A stretch of DNA of 64,000 nucleotides, from contig OZ019759.1 of assembly GCA_947034885.2 (NCBI GenBank), positions 10,852,501 through 10,916,500 on the forward strand. Reading direction: 5' to 3'. Each line of letters starts with the position of its first letter. Within the stretch, counting starts at the first letter, position 1. The stretch is from Thuidium tamariscinum. Its lineage: Eukaryota > Streptophyta > Bryopsida > Hypnales > Thuidiaceae. This document shows, in pieces, positions 56,293-64,000 of this stretch. Made by a program: the position numbers and the translations under genes. The notes beneath the pieces were generated by a model, which saw only the letters and a program-made list of their open reading frames with translations, was not told the origin of the DNA and made no database searches.

Positions 56293-59200
56293 TTGAAGAA
56301 AAACATGAACGTTGGAATGAAGAAAGGAAAGGAATCTTCCAAGAGGAAGAAACACAGGTCACCAATTCCACTCATGGAGGCGGATTACGGAGAGGGGGAC
56401 TTAGGAGATTCTCCAACTAGTCAAGACTTACAAGAGCATCCTACGTCTTTGTCTCAAGAGGAAGGAGGTTGCCAATCCCTAGAAGAAAATCAAGAGAGAC
56501 TGAAGCAAGATCTCGGACGTGGTCATGGAGGTGAAGGTAGAGATCGTCCGCCTGTCGGTGGACACCGTAGTCAACCTGTGGACAGAGGATTGGGCCAAGA
56601 AGTTGCGAAAGATTATAGGTTTCCATATAGACAAGCGTCAAACGACCCTTACCGAACTTCTCATCACAGACCTTGGTCACCCATTCCACATGCTGGTGGA
56701 TCCCAGTACAGTGGACGCATCCAACGTATTGGATAGTTTGATGGAAGAATAATGTACAACGAACGGAGAGGTATGTGCACTTCAAAACTTCAGTACTATG
56801 TTAGTCTAAAATCATTGAAACATTAACTCAATGAAAGTGGTTATACATTTTGTAAAAAAGGACTAACACATTTTGTTATTTTGAACTATAATTTCTTGCA
56901 AGAGTTGTGTTAGAAGCAGCGAGAATATATCTTGAAGCTTGGAATTCACAGACTTACAATTGTCATTTTCAAAACTATTAAACAAGTTAGGGAATAATCT
57001 TTTATTGTAGGAGTGCTGCTCATTTCAAACTGTAATTTTATTGTTCCATGATGCAGACCCTTTCTATGATGCTCGAGGGCAGGAATTCAATAGATGAGCC
57101 ATGGATTTCGAAGAAGAGCGGCGATATGAGGAGGCACGCTATGCACCCCGTAATCCTCCATACCTAGACATGTATGGTCAAGATTTCGGTGTGCTCCCTG
57201 ACATCCAGAGGGGACAAAGCAGTAGACGAGGAAGTAGTCCACCTCCGTCGTCTTCTGCCATTGTTCTTAGTGAGAAGGATAGAGAACCTCAAGTCAGGAA
57301 ACCGTTGTATCTAGATAAAACAGGGAGGCCATGCGGGAAGATGGCATCTCATTTTCACTCTGACATTGTTGCTTTCGTGAAGGACATGGATCCCACTGTT
57401 GGTTGGGAGGGTCAGACAAAAGAAGCAAAAGAGAGGTTGATGAATCGCTTAAAGAATGACAATGAATATCAAGGACAGTCCCTGACTTTGAGCGAAAAAT
57501 ATCTTAGGAAGAAGGCAGAGGCAAGCCTTACACAATTTCGATTTGCAATCAACCAACTCATTGATAAAGGTAAAGCCAAACCATCTGATTTGAATCCAAC
57601 CTACTGGAAGGCAATGCAAGATATAAGAGCTAGTAGAGAAAGTCAGGAGAAGTCTCAAAAAATAGCTCAAGTAGCTAGAGGCCGTGGCTCCAAGAACACC
57701 ACTAAGAAAGCATTGGAGCAAACAGTGCTTGTCCAGCTGGTACCATCTCCCTTCAGTGCAACTTTTGTTTCAATTTGTTGACATGGAAGTACAAGAGATT
57801 TGTGAATTCAAAATGTACACAGAAAATGCTAATCTCATACAAATAAATGTTTTTTATTTTTGATGCTATCAAAATATTTGGGAATGTCATTAGAAGACAA
57901 GCATGTTTTCTTCCATGGTTGAATCATTCAAAGTATCATGTGATAATGGATATGTATTTTATGTCATTGCTGTCACTAACGTCATTGGAACATTTCTTTT
58001 TTAATTACTTCAGTGTTAGAGCTACAAAGAAATTGATATTGTTAGATGAAGCAGTGAAGAAACTGATTTGAAGATTGGAAGGGATTGTTGATGTCGAAGA
58101 ACAAGGCATTTAGTGCTCACTGTCATATTGTTTGTAATAAAACAATTCAGTTAGGAGAAAAATATTTCAGCATAGTCTCATGGACTTCTACATGTATACT
58201 ATTCACTTGGAATGGTGGCAAACTTAAGCAATAGTATAGAGTGAGGAGACACTTGCGTAGAGGAATGACATTTTATTTTTCTCCTTTCAGTCTCACGAAT
58301 TGAAACATGAGCCATTTGATGTTGAGATTCAAGAGGAAGTGGAGAAGTAGTGGGCAGCTCTTCAGGAAAAGGCTTCAGAGAGGAAGCGGTTGAGGGTCGC
58401 AGTGAATGCAAATACAGCAGCAACAGAGGCGATGAAAGAGATGGAGAAACGCATGGTTTTATTGGAGGCGTTTTTACAAAAATGGGAGCCTCAATTACAG
58501 GAATTGGAGAGAAGGATACTTGCACCTCCAAGAGCTGATCTCCCAATTCTAGAATGTAGTAATGAATTGGAAGGTGCAAAAATTGATTTGGTGTCAAAAG
58601 AAAATGACTTACTCGACACAAAGGAAAATGAAGATAAGAAAGTAATTGATAGCAATGATGAAGAGGAGTCCGAAAGTGGAAGCTCCAAATTAGATGATAA
58701 TGATGACAGCAGTGACTCTGAGGACGATGTACTTCAATTACATGGTAACAGCGACAATGTGTTACCAGTACAACCTACTCAAGTTGTGGAGCCAGAAGAG
58801 CAAAGCTTATCAAAGAAATTATCTAAGAAGGATTTTGTTGTTCAATCAATAGCTGCCCCTTTGAAACCGATAGCATCGCCATCTGTAGCATCACAAGCCT
58901 TGCCATTGTCAACAAAGTCTTCAGCAGAGGTGGAAAATCAACAGGAAGAAGATATACAACAACATACTACAGAAACTAAAGGGAAGATGAAGCAGGTAAT
59001 GAAAGAGGACACCTTTTTGTTGATTAGTGTCATAGTGTTACCAATTTTTAAAGCTAATATGTTCTATGCACTTTTCCTCAATTGTATGTAGAAATAAACA
59101 TTTGTGCTGGTCATTGTTTTTGTAGGTTCTGGGTGCAGTGAGAATCTCAACTTGATTATTAGAAGGAGCAGGTGAGGTCCAAAAAAAAAAGGTAAATAAA

Positions 59201-59495
59201 TGAATCACAGACTTAGTCACTCATTTTGTACTAAAGATATTATAGTGTTTCATTTCAACTAGGGTGTAATGATTAATGGAAAGCAAAGATTTCTGGAATT
59301 AATCGTGAAATGTTTTGTAGGAACGGGGAACTGATACGGCCCTTGAGAAAGAATCATGTGGCCAACCTGGAAAGCGTCAAAGGGAAGAGTCAATTGTAGG
59401 TGAAGAACCAAATGTAACGCCCCCTGAAGCAGCAACTAGAAATGCTAAGAAGCAGGAAGGTACATTGAAGAACAGTAAAAATTCTAGGAAGAAAT

Positions 59496-59711
59496 CACTA
59501 GTAGAAACCCCTATTTAATATGACAAGGCCAATTTTTCTTGACGGATTTTGCTATGCATTAAAAGTAACAACCCGTGTTTTTATGTCAGCATTGATGTTG
59601 TGTTGAACCTTTTTTGTTGACATAAAAACACAGGTTGTTACTTTTGATGCCTAGCAAAATCCGTCAAGAAAAATTAGACCTTGTCACATTAAACGGGGGT
59701 TTCTACTAGTG
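59496..59711. mobile_element. CACTA-type foldback MITE, 216 bp
   Basis: CACTAGTAGAAACCCC at the left pairs with the right end GGGGTTTCTACTAGTG-like sequence. Nearly the whole element folds back on itself, including CTTGACGGATTTTGCTA and its inverse. AAT lies on both sides (59493-59495 and 59712-59714) as a 3-bp duplication. The ends resemble the right end of the nested element at 18261-19321. Confidence 0.9.
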
Positions 59712-60665
59712 AATTGAAGCCATCAGTAGAGAAAGATGACAACAAGGTTTCGAAGGTGCATATAATTTTTTGTGGACGTCTTTCATTGAGAAATTCCATC
59801 ATGCACTGTGATTCTTGAAATGCATTCAGTATTTATTTTCTAGTCATAGTTAGTGGTTAATCAACATTAACTCAGAATTTGTCATTTTTTTCCTTTGGCA
59901 CATGAACGTCATTTTGATATGTTATGGTAGTAGGTAGTAAGTATTGATGAATGCCAGGAAAGTGCAATTCAGTCATTAGTTCGGTGGAATGAGTTCTGTT
60001 GTGTTACCAACATTAGGAGTTTAGGAAAGTTGTTTGTTTAGAAACTTAGGGTGCATGAGTTTGAAGTGTTTTTTGATTTAGTGTACCAAACAATATGCAC
60101 CGGATGTTTGTCACATCCTCTGACAATATGTTTGGAATGTCGCAGAAAGGGAAATGAAATTCACCTTCCTTAGGGACAAGAGAAGTGAGCACTAGAAGTA
60201 GATGAATTGCTCTGTAATGCTACCGAGTAGAGGAAGTACTTCGGAATTAGTTTTTTTTGGCTTTTTTCTGAAATGACTTCATACCTAGAGTGTTGTTCTT
60301 GCCAAATTCGCATGCTTTATGTTGACTTCTTTTGTGGATAAGTAGCCAATGATAGTGGATTTGGATGTCAGGAAATGGATGTTGGCATCCCGGATGTGAT
60401 GCTGTTGGAGAATAGTGAACCCTGGAAATTACTCGGGTCAGGAAGTCTTGTGTTATCAGATTTTGATCGGGATGTGGCTGCCATCGAGGGATCCAAGGGT
60501 AAAAAATTAGTACGTCTTATGTTGAAGACAGTGAACTATGAAGATATGCCTTTGCCTTTTGTGGAACTAGATTCCGAGGGGAAAGTAGAGTGTACAACTC
60601 TTGGTGAAGCTTTTAGGAAGGGCTTAGCGATATGGTGGCCGGCTCCTCCTACTCTGCATCCATAA

Positions 60666-61629
60666 TTGAGCAGAATTGGGAGTACTGCAAAGAAGTTAGT
60701 GTAGTATTTTTGTTTTTGTTTTTTGAGAAACCGACGTTGTTTATTAAAGTAATTACAGTATGTTAGTATTTATGTGGTTTACGTCAATCTTTTTATTGGA
60801 GCGGACCTCATTGTGGCATCAAACAGGAGAATGTGTTGGAGGACACAAAGTTCTAAGCTTCTAACATGTAGGAGACGGCATGGAACAATGGTTGTGGATG
60901 TTAATGGAGTCCATAACCTTTTTGTTTTTTTTAAACGAACCGTGGCAATTATTGCCTCTTGGAAGACTACGGTTTTATGTGTTATACAAAAATGCATGTG
61001 GTATTGGAAGTTATGATGTTCAACAAGTTGTATTGCTCATGATGTAAGTATGCTTGTAATAGAAAATGTTGTTTTCCTTAGTAGTTTTGGTAACTTCTAA
61101 AACCGTTTGAGCTGTATTGTGGGTATGAATGTGTAGTACAGTTTCAAATGGGACGTGTGTTTTTTTGAGTGGAAAAAAAAGTTACACAATTGACATATCT
61201 GGGTTGTTTGTGGTCAAGGAAGTTGACCAAGATGCTGAAGCCTACAAGGTAAATGTACTTTGACATGTTGCTATGAGTATATTGTGTGTCTAATGTATGC
61301 GTTAGTTTCCTATTAAAGAAAGGTTTGGGTGAGAGTTCTATGTTGGTAATCCACTTTTTTCTGGGTAGATGGAGGTAGAACTGACAAGAATACATATGGC
61401 CACAGAAGTAATTGACTTCAAATTACTTAATAAAGTAAGAGAAGAAATTAGGGAAGAGTGACTTGAACTTGCATCTTAAGGAAGGTTGGAGTATGTTAGT
61501 GGAAATGTAGGCTACAGTTGAAGAAATGGATTAGAAATGTAATAGGACATATTAGTGATTTCAGTCCGTAAAGAGTCTGAAACCGTAGCGGTGGGAAGAT
61601 GAAGGAGCTCCAGGTCTTTAATACACAGG
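60666..61629. other. G/T-rich non-coding stretch
   Basis: No supported gene. Open frames of 70-83 codons on both strands overlap each other and have no domains. Confidence 0.4.
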
Positions 61630-61962
61630 GTGCATAATTATAGGAATTGTTCCCGAAACGTGGAGTTGTCATTATCTGGGAAAAGAATGATACCTAGAGA
61701 ACAAGTGTCATTGAATTCTATTTTTGATTACAATAGTATATTAGTGGTAAAGTTAAATATTGTATTTGATTGTGGACCAACAAAATCACAGAAGGAAAAG
61801 GCGGCGCTGACATTCTATATGGGAAAGAAGCATCGAGTCATTGCACATGGCCAAATATCCCTTGCAGTATCCCATTCCAATCATTTTGTTGTGGTGATTG
61901 TAATTTGTAGTGGAAGGATTGTATGCGTTGATGCAAAAATATTAGAAGGTAGTGTCACATGA
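61630..61962 (+). pseudogene. DUF8039-like fragment
   Basis: A frame of about 110 codons whose second half reads KAALTFYMGKKHRVIAHGQI, then SHSNHFVVVIVICSGRIVCV. It follows the pattern of DUF8039, where a Lys-rich start leads to V[I/V]A.G.[V/I] and a His-containing segment before RV.VD. It lies 1 kb after the WPAP exon of the accessory gene on the same strand. It may be another exon or the remnant of a duplicated accessory gene. Based on motif memory only. Confidence 0.3.
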
Positions 61963-63309
61963 TTGTAGTGCTTACAAGGTAAGGGATATTTGAATCCTTT
62001 TCTGTTTTTTGTCTTAGTATTGGTTGTTTGAAGGAATTAGTGATGGATGAATAGAACCTTTTTTTATGTAGAGGCTGTGTTTTGGTATATGATGTTAGTA
62101 GAAAGAAGGTTGTGAATGGAGTCTTCTCTTGAATTGAATATATGAATGTGTTTTTGGAACAAGTGGTAAGGGGGATGATGAATTCAGTTCTACTTTGAAT
62201 TTATTTCTACTTAGTTGTGCAGTCACGTGATTGTGGCAGTGGGTGGTTGATCAATGCAAGTGTGTCGTTACGAAATTTACATGCTCAATTTGCGGAGGCT
62301 ATATTTTTTGCAGGATTGAAATGTGGATTGTGAAGTAGGGTAGAAAGATATTGCAGTGCAACTGTGAAGGTATCGCCAAATGTTCTAGCAAGTACTGGTA
62401 AGGCAGTAGAAGTTATAGAAATGGAAATGAAATTTGTTATGGTAGTTTGAGCATGTGAAGAAAAGGTGAGTGTAGGACTTCTTTGTTTTTTCATTGTAGT
62501 AACAAGTGTAAAATGTAGGGGAAATTCTGATAGTTTCATTCTATCTTGATATTGCTTCCGCAATGTTCTCTGTGTGTAGGGAATGTAATGGTGGAGGTGA
62601 ATCAGTAAAAGAATTAAAAGACGAAAGGAATGTAGTGTTCAAAAGAAGATGATATCGTAAAATGTAGGTGCACAATGCTTGTTGTGTAGTGTAGAGAAAG
62701 ATGTAGGAATGTTTGTAGACTTTTCTGAAGCAACAATTATAATTGAATTATGTGAAGGAAATGATAATTTTGTTGCCAAATATTCAAAGAAAGGCCATAT
62801 TCATTAAATTGAGAAAAAATGGCCATAATGAGAACTTAAGTCTCCTTCATTTCAAAGATAAGTTGTTGAAGGCAAAGATAAATATTTAAGAAGGCCATGA
62901 GTACAGAACATTTTCCATGTGGAATGTGCCTTGGATACCAAAAGACTTTGACGATAAGATCAAAACTACAGAAGAGAGTTCCATACAAGGGATTGAAAAA
63001 TATGAAACAATTACAAAAAAAAATTTTACATTGAAAAATATTCTGAAGATGCTTCAAAACTCATGTATACATGAAACTATTTTCCTCACATGTCTATATA
63101 CTTCACTTCTTAAGAAATGAAATCCCAAAACCTATTTGTCATTGATTAGGGTGATGTATTTTATGTCTAAATATAAACGGCACATGCTAATGGATGGGTG
63201 CATTGAAATTTTTCCTAACCAATAAGTGGTTGCATTATATGAATGTATAGTCTATTAATAGGGATAAATGTCAACCAAGGCCCTAGGGATATGGACACAA
63301 ATGTCTCAA
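61963..63309. other. Non-coding stretch between the CACTA element and the last gene
   Basis: G/T-rich to about 62720, then AT-rich with an evident change of character. The right end of the second CACTA element should lie here, but no matching inverted repeat was seen. Confidence 0.4.
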
Positions 63310-64000
63310 CTACCCATTCTTCTTTGGGGAAGCATGGCTATTACTTTCCTCTTGAGCTTTCAGCTTAGCTAGCCCTCTCAGAATATCCTCGTGGCGAGAA
63401 GGCCTAAATTTAGGTTCCACACTAGGAATGGTCCACATTCCCATCTTCATGAGTTCCATAGCCTCCCTACGATCACTTCGAGGAACGCTTGTGTTTGAAA
63501 GTGACCTGGAATTTTGAGGAGGCCGTTTAGGCAAGGATCTACGGAGGGTATTTACATTAAGATCTGCAGTGGCAGTTGGCCGATCGCCATTCGATTGCTG
63601 GTACCCCGCAAGAACAGCTACGCGCGATAGAGACCCCACGAAAGGCGAAGATTCACACCTTACGAGTGTTGAAGGTGCAGATCCATCAATGCCTTGTAGC
63701 TGCTCAACATCACTGGCACTACGGGAAGCACAAGGTACCTTCCTCTTACGTCCTCTCATCAACAAATCTACCCCAACATCCCATTTGACGATTTCAGGGG
63801 CTTCAGGGGCATTTGCAACCGGAACATCATCTTCGTCTCGAAGATCTTCCGCAACTGCTTCCGTGTCCGCATATAGTTTCCTATGTACAGCCATTTCAAC
63901 ACGGGGAGTCGGCGACTGGGATCGCAGTCGACTGGGCTTGGAGATTGGCCACTTCAGAGGGGATGGTGAGCAGATGGGAGTTCTGGGCGGACCCTTGCTT
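63310..64000 (-). CDS. C-terminal part of an unrecognised Ser-Pro-rich protein, open at the window edge
   Basis: The frame ending at 63310 has an ATG at 63894, but it stays open upstream to the window edge (PPRTPICSPSPLKWPISKPS, then RLRSQSPTPRVE), so the real start is outside. Several S/T-P sites (RTPICSPSP, SQSPTP), a basic RGRKRKVP patch that could be a nuclear signal, and a conserved-looking end (KFRPSRHEDILRGLAKLKAQ) suggest a phosphorylated nuclear protein. There are no stops, frameshifts or repeats, and base use differs from the CACTA DNA to its left. It is the best candidate for a host gene in this window. I do not recognise the family. Confidence 0.5.
   Translation of the reverse strand, partial: SKGPPRTPICSPSPLKWPISKPSRLRSQSPTPRVEMAVHRKLYADTEAVAEDLRDEDDVPVANAPEAPEIVKWDVGVDLLMRGRKRKVPCASRSASDVEQLQGIDGSAPSTLVRCESSPFVGSLSRVAVLAGYQQSNGDRPTATADLNVNTLRRSLPKRPPQNSRSLSNTSVPRSDRREAMELMKMGMWTIPSVEPKFRPSRHEDILRGLAKLKAQEESNSHASPKKNG

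Larger units (their letters stand above)
54248..60665 (+). pseudogene. CACTA accessory gene (Transposase_24-like / DUF8039-like), six or more exons
   Basis: Exons by eye: 54248-54597 (in-frame TAG at 54464; ends CAGCATATG|GTGAGT), 56293-56736, about 57101-57730, 58288-58995 (TAG at 58348), 59321-59755 (split by a MITE) and 60371-60665. Exon 3 has LYLDKTGRPCGKMASHFHSD, MDPTVGWEGQ, LRKKAEASLTQFRFAINQLI and SQKIAQVARGRGSKNTTKKA, which I compare with the Transposase_24 family of plant En/Spm elements. Exon 4 is a coiled coil followed by an acidic Ser-rich part. Exon 5 is basic (QPGKRQREES). The last exon, with MPLPFVELDSEGKVECTTLG and AIWWPAPP, resembles the C-terminal end of DUF8039. It would be a DNA-binding accessory protein of the transposase. 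Both domain names are from memory and unverified. Confidence 0.55.
45698..62760 (-). mobile_element. Second CACTA element, right end not found
   Basis: CACTAGAAGAAAAACATG at 45698 is a canonical CACTA terminus, and composition changes sharply there. TNP2 lies on the minus strand near this end, and the accessory gene on the plus strand beyond it, the mirror image of the 17205-35685 element. Subterminal words TTCATGTT and CAACAT recur within 200 bp of the terminus. I looked through to 63300 for an inverted copy followed by TTG and saw none. The stated end is where the G/T-rich subterminal type of sequence stops and is only an estimate. Confidence 0.6.

Noticed and set aside
1-64000. Altered genetic code with TAG as a sense codon
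   Set aside because: TAG also serves as the normal terminal codon of several frames (for example 14668, 34898, 38420), and TGA and TAA lesions occur too.

Overview
This is a repeat-dense nuclear window from a eukaryote, most likely a land plant. Genes have GT-AG introns and are broken up by plant-type transposons: CACTA/En-Spm elements with TNP2-type transposases, SWIM-domain transposase-like genes, MITEs and a tRNA-headed SINE-like repeat. The protein families look more like those of bryophyte, lycophyte or fern genomes than of flowering plants, but that is an impression without any search. No rRNA, CRISPR array, operon or prokaryotic feature is present. Every functional call below comes from reading motifs.

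Region 1 (about 614-15381) looks like one large DNA element with degenerate inverted ends that share GCTAGCGTG[C/T]GAGC, AGCCTGTGAGC and ACCTATGACCGTG. It carries two divergent genes. On the minus strand (5542-1488) is a transposase-like gene with a Cys/His N-terminal domain, a DDE-like core and a C-terminal SWIM zinc finger, cut by one in-frame TAG. On the plus strand (7783-14670) is a gene of about ten exons with a ParB-like domain, a charged coiled coil and a DNA amino-methyltransferase-like domain, whose expected catalytic motif has become DCQE. That gene also has a 1-nt frameshift and two in-frame TGA codons. Four strong hairpins with a shared core near CGGATCCG lie inside its introns. 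This pairing of a transposase with a ParB-methyltransferase is the most unusual thing in the window.

Region 2 (15408-16022, 36330-38422 and 42630-44281) holds three decayed copies of one unrecognised gag-like family. The two longer copies sit in CCGG-rich DNA.

Region 3 (17205-35685) is a complete 18.5-kb CACTA element with 27-bp terminal inverted repeats (26/27 identical) and a GAA target-site duplication. It carries TNP2 on the plus strand (30619-34900), a divergent decayed accessory gene on the minus strand (about 24.0-21.1 kb), and an unknown 122-codon frame between them. A 1061-bp non-autonomous CACTA element (18261-19321, TSD AAA), itself holding a long hairpin and a SINE-like repeat, is nested inside. 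The large element sits in a coding exon of another decayed transposon-like gene, whose remaining exons are at 40863-39683, 35730-35686 and 17201-16905.

Region 4 (45698 to at least 60665) is a second CACTA element of the same lineage in mirror orientation: TNP2 on the minus strand (51694-46886) and the accessory gene on the plus strand (54248-60665). A 216-bp CACTA-type MITE (59496-59711, TSD AAT) interrupts a coding exon of the accessory gene. I could not find its right end. The last 700 bp hold the C-terminal part of an unrecognised, possibly host, protein on the minus strand (63310 to the window edge).
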